DNA from: UBA8752 sp964223495
GTDB lineage: Bacteria > Bacteroidota > Bacteroidia > Flavobacteriales_D > Sanyastnellaceae
Direction of reading: 5' to 3'
NCBI GenBank assembly: GCA_964223495.1
Contig: CAXQGL010000072.1
Coordinates: 1-24,352, forward strand
DNA length: 24,352 nt
Under the pieces are notes generated by a model. That model saw nothing but the letters and a program-made list of their open reading frames with translations, was not told where the DNA came from and did no database searches. Below, piece after piece: positions 13,870 through 20,964 of the stretch; the first letter of the stretch is position 1; each line of letters starts with the position of its first letter. Made by a program: the position numbers and the translations under genes.

Positions 13870-15735
13870 TCATTCGCAAGGCTGACCATACGCCGACAGG
13901 ATCTCCAGGATATCCGCTGCCGCAGTCAAGCCGTCTCCATTGATGTCAGTCGGACAGGGGTTGGCCAGAGTGAAGGTGCAGCTGCCGTCATCGTCATTGG
14001 CCTGTTCGAGGTAGTTGTCCGCATTGGAATAGGTGCACCCGAGGTAGCGGCATTCGCCCTCATCCGTGGCGAGCGGATCGAAATTGTCCGCATTGAAATC
14101 CGTGCAACCGGTGATTTCATCCTCGTTGCATATGCCATCTTGATCCGTGTCTTCCGCGCAATTCCCGGTGCAATCGAGTCCGGGTTGTGGGAATTGGCAT
14201 GTGCCGTCATCGTATGTGTTTGCAGCATCGTAGTTGCACGCATCCGCATCCGTGCATCCGCAAGGTGGTGCCACGAACAGGGGGTTGATGAAGACCGGCT
14301 CGGTTGCGTTGGCAGGAATGACGGCGATGTTCAGGCTGCCCTCGATGGGGGAGGCCGCAGTGAACTGACCGATGAGCACCTTGAGATCCGCTCCAGCCAA
14401 GGCATTGGACGCGGTATCAGGTACACTCCATCCGTCTCCGGAAACGCCGCCGATGAACAGGTCCTGACCCAGTTCGAAGAGGGATGCCCAAAGGCCCGAG
14501 GTGGCTGCTATTGCGGCTTCACCGGGCTGCAGCGTGGGCTGTTCCAGGCCGATGGTCAGCCACGAATCGAGCGCAACCTCGGTTTGGTCGGCAAAGGCGG
14601 CAGAATCGATTTCAGAGACGGTCAGACCGCCTGACGCAGCCTGGTGGAACGGAGAGGTCGAACCCACAAAAGTTGAATTGCCATTGGACCCATTGACCGC
14701 GATCACGCGATCGGCGGAATCGGAACAAGTCAGATACACTCGGAATGTGGTCAATCCATCCAGCCCCGGATTGTCACTGCCCACTCCCGCATGGCGGACG
14801 ACTTCCAGGTTGTATCCGCTTGGTGCATCATATATGCTGTAGCAGCAATAGGTGCAGGTCCCATCATTGTCCGTAGCGAGCGGGTCGAAATTGCAGCCGA
14901 TGGGATCATCACAGCCGGGAACCTCGTCCGCCTCGCAGACACCGTCTCCATCGGTGTCGAGATAGCAATTGCCGTTGCAGTCGAGAGGATAGAAAGGGAA
15001 TTCACAGCTGCAGTCATCATCCGTGGCATCCGGGTTGAAGTTGCAGGCCCTGTCGTCCGTACATCCTCCGATTTCCAATTCGTCGCAGATTCCGTCCCCG
15101 TCAAAATCATTCAGGCAGGAACCGCTGCAGTCCAGATAGGGATCAGGGAAAACACATGTGGCATCATCGTAGCAGGGGGACGATACCGCATAATTGCAGG
15201 CTGCCTCGTCGCTGCAGCCCGGATAGATGCAGCTGCCGTTGTCCGTGGTGGCTGTATTCAAATAATTGCAGGCTGATGGGTCCGTGCAGCCTACCAAGGG
15301 GTCATAGACACCATAGAATACCACGGGGTCGGATAGACTCCCTGCAATTCCATTGGCCACGAAATCCACTGTTTCGAGGCAGGTAGGCAAGCTGTCCAGT
15401 GCTGCATCCCATATGCGGATTTCGAGACCCGGTTCCGTGGCGGTGTTGGAGTAGACCAGGATGAGTCCCGTGTAGTAGCCCGAGTTGGCCAGAAAATCCG
15501 TGACGCCCCATCCCCGACAGGTGCCGTCAGGGGCGAATACAGCCGCCGCATTGGCCGGATTGGCGCCGACAAGACCGTCCACAGCCACCGTGAAGGTGAG
15601 GGTCATGCTGAATTCATAGGCGCTGGGGGTGACGTTCCAATTGTCAGGTTGGGCATATGCCTTGACGCATATGATGCTGAAAGCACATAGGGCCATGGCC
15701 TTGGCCATGGAGAGCAACAAGCGATTGGTCATCAT
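13870..15735 (-). CDS. Secreted Cys/Asp-rich repeat protein with dockerin-like C-terminus
   Basis: A 621-residue exported protein with a signal peptide ending near AYAQ (residue 29). Residues 30-147 form a beta-rich domain. Seven repeats starting with GC-x-D/Y (GCTDPSACNY type) begin at about residues 149, 173, 224, 274, 493, 543 and 566. Three of them carry an LDCxGxC...DxDGDGxC insert reminiscent of Ca-binding thrombospondin type 3 repeats. A beta-rich, Cys-poor domain (about 300-490) interrupts the array. The last 30 residues (NPCPTDINGDGLTAAADILE and on) look like one dockerin/EF-hand-like loop plus helix. Such proteins are common on marine Flavobacteriales surfaces; adhesion or scaffold roles are inferred. 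No typical T9SS C-terminal domain is seen. ATG 15732 is an alternative start, one codon later. Confidence 0.88.
   Translation of the reverse strand: MMTNRLLLSMAKAMALCAFSIICVKAYAQPDNWNVTPSAYEFSMTLTFTVAVDGLVGANPANAAAVFAPDGTCRGWGVTDFLANSGYYTGLILVYSNTATEPGLEIRIWDAALDSLPTCLETVDFVANGIAGSLSDPVVFYGVYDPLVGCTDPSACNYLNTATTDNGSCIYPGCSDEAACNYAVSSPCYDDATCVFPDPYLDCSGSCLNDFDGDGICDELEIGGCTDDRACNFNPDATDDDCSCEFPFYPLDCNGNCYLDTDGDGVCEADEVPGCDDPIGCNFDPLATDNDGTCTYCCYSIYDAPSGYNLEVVRHAGVGSDNPGLDGLTTFRVYLTCSDSADRVIAVNGSNGNSTFVGSTSPFHQAASGGLTVSEIDSAAFADQTEVALDSWLTIGLEQPTLQPGEAAIAATSGLWASLFELGQDLFIGGVSGDGWSVPDTASNALAGADLKVLIGQFTAASPIEGSLNIAVIPANATEPVFINPLFVAPPCGCTDADACNYDAANTYDDGTCQFPQPGLDCTGNCAEDTDQDGICNEDEITGCTDFNADNFDPLATDEGECRYLGCTYSNADNYLEQANDDDGSCTFTLANPCPTDINGDGLTAAADILEILSAYGQPCE
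15693..15710. repeat. 18-bp inverted repeat in the signal-peptide coding region
   Basis: Two 8-bp arms (CCATGGCC and GGCCATGG) flank two bases. In RNA this would be a strong hairpin with about seven G/C-rich pairs, starting ~25 nt after the start codon of the repeat-protein gene. It encodes part of AMAKAMA of the signal peptide. Confidence 0.7.
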
Positions 15736-15737
15736 TT

Positions 15738-15745
15738 ACAATGTA
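15738..15745 (-). promoter_or_regulatory. Weak candidate -7 box (TACATTGT) for the repeat-protein gene
   Basis: On the minus strand TACATTGT matches four of six fixed TAnnTTTG bases. It is 2 nt from ATG 15735 and 5 nt from ATG 15732; the common 5-nt spacing in this window would favour 15732. The gene may instead be read from the upstream lipoprotein transcript. Confidence 0.2.
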
Positions 15746-15772
15746 CGACCTATCGCGCCACAACAAATGGAA

Positions 15773-16297
15773 TCAGTTGATTTCCAGCTTGAAATTGCCC
15801 TTGAGGGTCCGATCGAAACCGACCAGTTCGCCGTCGATTTCCCGGCGCATGAGGAAGTCGACGGTGACCGTCTCTTCACCTCCTGCCAAAGGGGCGGGCA
15901 CAACGCTCGCCACGCCATTGGTGATGCGGTAGGTTGCCGTCGTATCGAAGGCCACATTGAAATTCGTCTCGTCCACCTGGGTGAACAGGCCCTCGAAGGG
16001 ATAGAACAATGCGCCCTGTTGGACATTGGGTACATCGAGGATCAGGCTGACTCCGTGCTCTTCAGTCTCATCCGGTGTCCGGGCGTCCGCCGTGACGAAG
16101 TACCGGCGTGAAAACAGGCTGTCCTCCTGCTGCAGAAAGACATATTCGGCACCCAAGACCTCCATGGAATCCCCATCCAGGATGAGGACGCCGCAGTCGC
16201 ACTTGTACACGGGGGGCAGGTAATCTTCCGAAGCGGAACATGCGGCCAACAGGATGGCGGTGGCGGCAGGAAGGATCAGGGCGGAAATGCGCTTCAT
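15773..16297 (-). CDS. Small lipoprotein of unknown function (174 aa)
   Basis: A 174-residue lipoprotein starting at ATG 16297 with a clear signal: MKRISALILPAATAILLAAC, lipobox LAAC with C20 lipidated. The frame is open further upstream, but those codons would overlap the end of the namZ-type gene and bury the signal peptide. Soon after the lipobox there is a CxC motif (KCDCGVLI, residues 32-39), then a beta-rich domain of about 130 residues ending in LKGNFKLEIN. I do not recognise the family. It lies 31 nt after the NamZ-type gene and 37 nt before the repeat-protein gene, all on the minus strand, so it may belong to an envelope operon. Location at the outer or inner membrane cannot be decided. 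Confidence 0.8.
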   Translation of the reverse strand: MKRISALILPAATAILLAACSASEDYLPPVYKCDCGVLILDGDSMEVLGAEYVFLQQEDSLFSRRYFVTADARTPDETEEHGVSLILDVPNVQQGALFYPFEGLFTQVDETNFNVAFDTTATYRITNGVASVVPAPLAGGEETVTVDFLMRREIDGELVGFDRTLKGNFKLEIN

Positions 16298-16328
16298 GGT
16301 CTTCGATCGGTTGGGGCGCTCCCGTAGG

Positions 16329-17564
16329 TCAAGGGCGCGCGGGGTAGCGAAGGTAGGAACTTCGCGTTTCCATGAAACGGGCACGTTCCATGCGCCACCG
16401 CATCATCAATGCACCGAGATCGCCACCTGACTCGAGCGTTTCCCTCAATTCAGGGCTGCCGGCAAGCTGATCGAAGAATTCTGGTCGGTCTATGAAAGGA
16501 CTTTGGTCGCCCGCCGGGGTGGCGCGCCATGCCCGGTGGAGTTCGTTCAGAATCTCCGGATGGAACCGATCTGCAGTGCCCTGTGCCTGCCAGGAGCCCA
16601 GGCGACGCAGCAGGCCGAACCCCTGGCAAGCCTTGCCCGCGTGTTTGGGGTATCTGGAGGCGGCATTGGGCTGGGGTGTGAAGGACAGAACACCTTGTGG
16701 GAACCCGGGAAAACCGACTAGGGTGAAAGGACGGCTTGTTCCGCGTCCCACGCTCGCGATGGTGGCTTCGAGCAGTACGATGTGGGGATAGAGCTGGACG
16801 GCTTCAGGTGTCGGCAGATTGGGACTTGGGGCAATGGGTGCGGACCATGGGGTCCTCCTTGTCCAACCTTCGCAGGGAATCACCGTCAGGTCGCAGCGCA
16901 GCCCGGGGTCGGGCGATGTGGAATATCCGCCGCCCAGCCATCCTTCACCGTTGGCCATCAAGGCCAACTCGCCCAGGGTCATGCCATGGGCCAGGGGTAT
17001 GGGAAGGAATCCCACGAATGAGCGCACCGATGTGGTGTCCAGGATGGGGCCGTCCACCAGGTGTCCATTCGGATTCGGGCGGTCGAGGACGATGAGGGGG
17101 AGGTCCTGTTCGGCACAGGCCTCCATCGCCAGAATGAGGGTGGACAGGTAAGTGTAGCAGCGGACCCCGACATCCTGAATATCGAAGATGAGTACGTCCA
17201 GGTTTTCCAGTTGGGCAGCGGTGGGTTTCTTGTTTGTGCCATAGAGGCTGTACACCGGGACCCCTGTGGCTTCATCCTTCCCATCCGGAGCATGGGTCCC
17301 GTCGGGCAGGTCTCCCCGAAATCCATGTTCGGGTCCGAAAGCCGCCGCTACTCGAACGCCACGGAGAATCAGCGAGTCGATGAGGTGGATGTTGGTCCCG
17401 TCGGGGCGTTCGATGGCGGCGGTGTGGTTGCACACCACGCCCACCTTTTGTCCTTCCAGCAGCGGGACATAATGCTCCATGCGGGCATCGGCCGGAATCA
17501 CCTGAGAATAGGGCCTGTACTGTGAAACGCACAGGAGCAAGAGGATGAAAGCCGATTCACGCAT
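16329..17564 (-). CDS. DUF1343 / NamZ-type exo-beta-N-acetylmuramidase
   Basis: A 411-residue exported protein of the DUF1343 family. Characterised members (B. subtilis NamZ/YbbC and a Tannerella homologue) release N-acetylmuramic acid from the non-reducing end of peptidoglycan fragments, feeding cell-wall recycling. Family blocks are VGVVCNHTA near the N-terminus, the hallmark FGPEHGFRG, FDIQDVGVRCYTYLSTL, LDRPNPNG and SVGRGTSRPF. Its N-terminus (MRESAFILLLLCVSQYRPYS) is a signal peptide, which puts the enzyme in the periplasm or outside. ATG 17564 is preferred over the adjacent GTG 17567 because a TTAATTTG box stands exactly 5 nt before it. The opposite gene starts only 35 nt away. No MurQ, MurK or AmpG partner is visible nearby. 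Confidence 0.93.
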   Translation of the reverse strand: MRESAFILLLLCVSQYRPYSQVIPADARMEHYVPLLEGQKVGVVCNHTAAIERPDGTNIHLIDSLILRGVRVAAAFGPEHGFRGDLPDGTHAPDGKDEATGVPVYSLYGTNKKPTAAQLENLDVLIFDIQDVGVRCYTYLSTLILAMEACAEQDLPLIVLDRPNPNGHLVDGPILDTTSVRSFVGFLPIPLAHGMTLGELALMANGEGWLGGGYSTSPDPGLRCDLTVIPCEGWTRRTPWSAPIAPSPNLPTPEAVQLYPHIVLLEATIASVGRGTSRPFTLVGFPGFPQGVLSFTPQPNAASRYPKHAGKACQGFGLLRRLGSWQAQGTADRFHPEILNELHRAWRATPAGDQSPFIDRPEFFDQLAGSPELRETLESGGDLGALMMRWRMERARFMETRSSYLRYPARP

Positions 17565-17569
17565 CACGG

Positions 17570-17577
17570 CAAATTAA
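17570..17577 (-). promoter_or_regulatory. Candidate -7 box (TTAATTTG) for the NamZ-type gene
   Basis: On the minus strand TTAATTTG matches five of six fixed TAnnTTTG bases and ends 5 nt before ATG 17564. It is back-to-back with the box of the divergent permease, 9 nt apart. No -33 element is evident. Confidence 0.35.
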
Positions 17578-17586
17578 CGCGCCCGC

Positions 17587-17594
17587 TACCTTGC
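17587..17594 (+). promoter_or_regulatory. Weak candidate -7 box (TACCTTGC) for the LolC/E-type permease
   Basis: TACCTTGC matches four of six fixed TAnnTTTG bases and ends 5 nt before ATG 17600. Its position mirrors that of the divergent NamZ-type box. Confidence 0.28.
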
Positions 17595-17599
17595 ATCGC

Positions 17600-19126
17600 A
17601 TGTCCGAACGCCCACGTTCCGCCATCCGGTTCATTGCGCGCCGGATGACCGTCGATCCCACAGGCAAGGGCATTGCGCGACCCGTGGTCCGCATCGCTGA
17701 AGGCGGGGTGGCCATCGGGGTGGCGCTCATCATCCTCTCCCTCGCGATTGTCCAGGGATTCCAGCGTGATGTGCGGGAGCTCGTGGTCGGCTTCGGGGCG
17801 CACCTGAGGGTGGTGGCGGCCGATCAAGGCAGGGCGCAGGGCACCGACCGTGTGGCGTGGTCCGATGTGGATACGGCAGTCTTGCGCGCCGTACCCGGGG
17901 TTCGCCATGTGCAGGCTTTTGCGCAACGCCCTGCCATCCTCGAAACGTCCGAGGAGGTGGAGGGGGTCATCGTCAAAGGCCTCGGTCCCGACGCTGATCC
18001 CGGCTTCCTGCAGCGGGCGCTGAGCTCGGGGAAATTGCCCGCCTTAGACACTGATGCGGACAGCATGCAGCTGCTGGTTTCCAGTATCCATGCCAGGGAA
18101 TTGGGACTGGCCTTGGACCAACGGGTGCGCCTGTTGTTGGCGGATGCCCGGGGTGAGATCCGGCCGAGGGTGTTCACCGTGACGGGGATTTACGAGACCG
18201 GATTGCAGGAGTTTGATGCTGAGTTCGTCTTTTGTGGGTTGGGCCACCTGCAGGCCATGAGCGGTTGGGGCATCACGGCGCGGATGCGCGTTTCCGATCC
18301 CGTAGTGGACGACCTGCCCGGTGCACTTTATGCGGAAGTGTCGGCCACGGGCGGCCGGGACCGGCTGAAATACACCTGGACGGGGGTGGATTGGAAGGGA
18401 GCGGGTCCGCACCTGTTGGAAGGTGCCGGCGCGGCACGGGTCGTGGTCAGCGATGGGGGCGCGACGCTGCCGGATACAGCCTGGGTGGAATGGGATCAAC
18501 GGGAGGGGAGCGAATCCCGGAAACCGCCAACCGTCCGCACGGCTGGCGGGAGCAGTGGCCGGTATGTGGGTGGTTTTGAATTGCGCGTGGCGGACTACGG
18601 CGCCCTGTGGACCGTGGTGGACAGCGTCTTCTTTGCCGTGCCCTACGACCTCGATGTACGCAGTGTGGTGGACGATCATCCTGAGATGTTCCAATGGCTG
18701 GCCATGCTCGACCTCAATGTGGAACTCATCATTGGGTTGATGGTCCTCATCGCGATCCTCAATATGGCATCGGCGCTGTTGCTGCTCATGCTTGAGCGCA
18801 CCCGGTCGATCGGGCTGCTCAAGGCGCTGGGATTGCCGGATGGTCCCTTGATGGGCGTCTTCGTACGGCTGGCCGTGCGCATTCTGCTGCGCGGACTCGC
18901 TTGGGGGAATGCCCTCGGATTCGGTCTGGCGCTGCTGCAGCAGCAGACCGGACTCATCACCTTGGATGCGCGGAGCTATTACCTCTCCGTGGTTCCCATT
19001 GAATTGAACCTCGGCAGCATCGCTGTGATCGAGCTTGGCATCCTGGCCGTATGCAGCTTGGCGATGTTCATCCCTGCCCGGTATATCTCGCGGCTTGACC
19101 CCGTTGAATCCCTGCGCTTCGATTGA
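17600..19126 (+). CDS. ABC transporter permease, FtsX family (LolC/LolE-like)
   Basis: A 508-residue permease with the LolC/E layout: a cytoplasmic N-terminus (SAIRFIARRM), membrane helix 1 (about residues 34-54, GGVAIGVALIILSLAIVQGF), a large periplasmic domain (about 60-365) and three C-terminal helices. Between them is the coupling segment LERTRSIGLLKALGLPDG, and the C-terminus ISRLDPVESLRFD matches the family. In proteobacteria LolCDE extracts lipoproteins from the inner membrane; Bacteroidota homologues are annotated the same way, but the substrate here is inferred. No LolD-type ATPase is adjacent. Start ATG 17600 is preferred over an in-frame TTG at 17591, since it follows the TACCTTGC box by 5 nt. 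It is followed 37 nt later by the CBS-like gene on the same strand. Confidence 0.9.
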   Translation: MSERPRSAIRFIARRMTVDPTGKGIARPVVRIAEGGVAIGVALIILSLAIVQGFQRDVRELVVGFGAHLRVVAADQGRAQGTDRVAWSDVDTAVLRAVPGVRHVQAFAQRPAILETSEEVEGVIVKGLGPDADPGFLQRALSSGKLPALDTDADSMQLLVSSIHARELGLALDQRVRLLLADARGEIRPRVFTVTGIYETGLQEFDAEFVFCGLGHLQAMSGWGITARMRVSDPVVDDLPGALYAEVSATGGRDRLKYTWTGVDWKGAGPHLLEGAGAARVVVSDGGATLPDTAWVEWDQREGSESRKPPTVRTAGGSSGRYVGGFELRVADYGALWTVVDSVFFAVPYDLDVRSVVDDHPEMFQWLAMLDLNVELIIGLMVLIAILNMASALLLLMLERTRSIGLLKALGLPDGPLMGVFVRLAVRILLRGLAWGNALGFGLALLQQQTGLITLDARSYYLSVVPIELNLGSIAVIELGILAVCSLAMFIPARYISRLDPVESLRFD

Positions 19127-19135
19127 ACCTCCGGG

Positions 19136-19143
19136 TATCTTTA
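19136..19143 (+). promoter_or_regulatory. Candidate -7 box (TATCTTTA) for the CBS-like gene
   Basis: TATCTTTA matches five of six fixed TAnnTTTG bases and lies 20 nt before ATG 19164, predicting a leader of about 15 nt. It sits in the 37-nt gap after the permease, suggesting the gene has its own promoter. Confidence 0.4.
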
Positions 19144-19163
19144 TCCTCACCAGCACCTGAACC

Positions 19164-20144
19164 ATGATCATCCACGAGAACATCCTCGGCGCCATCGGCA
19201 ATACGCCCATGATCCGCATGAACAAGGTCGCCGCGGATTTTCCCTGCCCCGTCCTCGCCAAGGTTGAATACTTCAACCCGGGCCACAGTGTCAAGGACCG
19301 GATGGCACTCGGCATGATTGAGGCGGCCGAGTTGAACGGCCAGCTCAAGCCGGGGGGTACGGTCATCGAGTGTACCAGCGGGAATACGGGCATGGGGCTT
19401 GCCCTCGCATGCGCCGTAAAAGGCTACAAGCTCATCTGTACGACCAGCGACAAGCAATCCAAGGAGAAGATCGACATCCTCAAGGCGGTTGGGGCCGAGG
19501 TGCATGTGTGCCCGACCAACGTGGCGCCCGATCACCCGGACAGCTACTACAGCGTGGCGGAGCGCCTGCACAAGGAGACGCCCAACAGTGTGTGGTGCAA
19601 CCAGTACGACAACCTCGCCAACCGTCAAGCGCATTACGAGACCACGGGCCCGGAGATTTGGAAGCAGACCGGGGGCATGATCACCCACTTCTGCACGGGC
19701 GTGGGCACGGGTGGTACCATCAGTGGCACGGCACAGTACCTCAAGGAAAAGAACCCCGACATCCAGATCTGGGGCATCGACTCTTACGGGTCGGTCTTCA
19801 AGAAGTACCACGAGACAGGGGAGTTCGACGACAACGAGATTTACCCGTACATCACCGAGGGCATCGGCGAGGACATTTTGCCGGCCAACGTCGATTTCGA
19901 CATCATCGACCGCTTTGAGAAGGTGACCGACAAGGACGGCGCCTTGGCCGCCCGGGAACTCGCCCGCGAGGAGGGCCTTTTCCTCGGCTACAGCTGCGGT
20001 TCGGCCTTCCAGGGGCTGCGGCAGCTCAAGGATGAGCTCAAGCCCACCGACCTGGCCGTGGTGCTTTTCCACGACCACGGATCACGCTACGTGGGCAAAG
20101 TCTACAACGACGACTGGATGCGTGCACAGGGCTGGATTGACTGA
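19164..20144 (+). CDS. PLP-dependent cysteine synthase / cystathionine beta-synthase family enzyme
   Basis: A 326-residue fold-type II PLP enzyme for cysteine or cystathionine formation. The PLP lysine is K44 in NPGHSVKDR; the substrate/PLP loop is CTSGNTGMGLA and the phosphate-binding loop is GVGTGGTISGT. Several blocks point to the CBS branch rather than CysK/CysM: the EGIGEDILP segment, YSCGSAFQGL and the ending DHGSRYVGKVYNDDWMR, close to the CBS catalytic core. The C-terminal CBS regulatory domains and the N-terminal heme region of animal CBS are absent. Whether it uses O-acetylserine plus sulfide or serine plus homocysteine cannot be decided from sequence. The first Met gives the standard family start (NILGAIGNTPMIRMN). 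It is convergent with the response regulator gene, 23 nt apart. Confidence 0.92.
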   Translation: MIIHENILGAIGNTPMIRMNKVAADFPCPVLAKVEYFNPGHSVKDRMALGMIEAAELNGQLKPGGTVIECTSGNTGMGLALACAVKGYKLICTTSDKQSKEKIDILKAVGAEVHVCPTNVAPDHPDSYYSVAERLHKETPNSVWCNQYDNLANRQAHYETTGPEIWKQTGGMITHFCTGVGTGGTISGTAQYLKEKNPDIQIWGIDSYGSVFKKYHETGEFDDNEIYPYITEGIGEDILPANVDFDIIDRFEKVTDKDGALAARELAREEGLFLGYSCGSAFQGLRQLKDELKPTDLAVVLFHDHGSRYVGKVYNDDWMRAQGWID

Positions 20145-20167
20145 GGGAGCGGAGCTTCTGAATGGGG

Positions 20168-20911
20168 TCAGATGGAATTCATGCGGTCTTTGACCGCGCG
20201 CTTGTAGGAGGCGCTGATGGAGAATTCCTGGTCGCCCACCTGGAGGGAATGGCTGTCGTAACGGCTCACCCGGTTCAGGTTGACGGCCATGCTGCGGTGG
20301 ATGCGCAGGATGCCGTGTGCTTCCAGGTCGTCGACCAGTTGGGACAGCGAGCGGCGGGTGACCTTCTTGCCTTGTACGGTGTGGATTTCCGTGTAGACGT
20401 GTGCGCTCTGCAGATAGAGAATGTCGGCGACCTGTACACGTTCCCATTCGCCGCCGACGTTGATGAAGACGTGGTTGGGCAATGATTGGGATGCTGCATC
20501 GGCAGCCGCTGGGCTCGTAGAAGTTTCCATGGCCAGTTGCCGATTGAGCGAGGCGATGGTGATGGCCGCTTTCATGTCATTCTTGCGGAAGGGCTTTACG
20601 ATGAAGCCTGAAGGCTTGGTGGCGCCCACTTCGGCCAAGGTCTTGTCATCGGTGTAGGCCGTCAGGAAGATGTAGGGGAAGTCCCGCTCCTCGTCGATGT
20701 GGTGGGCCAGTGCGATGCCGCTGTCACCGTCTTCAAGCCGGATGTCGAGCAGGGCCAGGTCCACGGGGTGGCTGTCCATGAACTTGGTGGCCTCGGACTC
20801 ACTGGTGACGGGAGTATATGGCGCGTGACCGAGCTCGGAGAGGTGCATGTGGATGCTCTCACCGATGATGGCGTCGTCTTCAACGATGAGGATGCGCAGC
20901 GCTTCTTCCAT
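20168..20911 (-). CDS. LytTR-family response regulator
   Basis: A 247-residue two-component response regulator. Residues 1-125 are a receiver domain: acidic pocket E11/D12/D13, phospho-acceptor D56 (LALLDIRL), T84 and K106 (FIVKPF). A flexible Ala/Ser linker (about 130-145) leads to a LytTR DNA-binding domain (about 148-247) with the family signature ILRIHRSMAVNLNRV and a preceding ILYLQSAHVYTEIHT. It is the last gene of a two-gene unit, 53 nt after the propeller sensor kinase, its obvious partner. LytTR regulators bind direct repeats upstream of target genes; I could not identify such sites in this window. No strong -7 box precedes it, consistent with transcription from the kinase promoter. 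Confidence 0.95.
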   Translation of the reverse strand: MEEALRILIVEDDAIIGESIHMHLSELGHAPYTPVTSESEATKFMDSHPVDLALLDIRLEDGDSGIALAHHIDEERDFPYIFLTAYTDDKTLAEVGATKPSGFIVKPFRKNDMKAAITIASLNRQLAMETSTSPAAADAASQSLPNHVFINVGGEWERVQVADILYLQSAHVYTEIHTVQGKKVTRRSLSQLVDDLEAHGILRIHRSMAVNLNRVSRYDSHSLQVGDQEFSISASYKRAVKDRMNSI

Positions 20912-20964
20912 GGGTTCTAAAATCGGTGGGCTGGCGGACAGTTTCCAATGTGCATGTTCCCGCC

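Noticed and set aside
14000..15320. Tandem DNA repeat or CRISPR-like array
   Set aside because: The periodicity comes from protein-level GCTD-type repeats; the nucleotide units differ in length and sequence and there are no identical direct repeats with spacers.
18044..19393. 449-codon minus-strand open frame opposite the LolC/E-type permease
   Set aside because: It crosses two real plus-strand genes and lacks any motif or sensible start.
20145..20167. Possible bidirectional terminator between the CBS-like and LytTR genes
   Set aside because: The 23-nt gap has no stem of useful length and no T-run.
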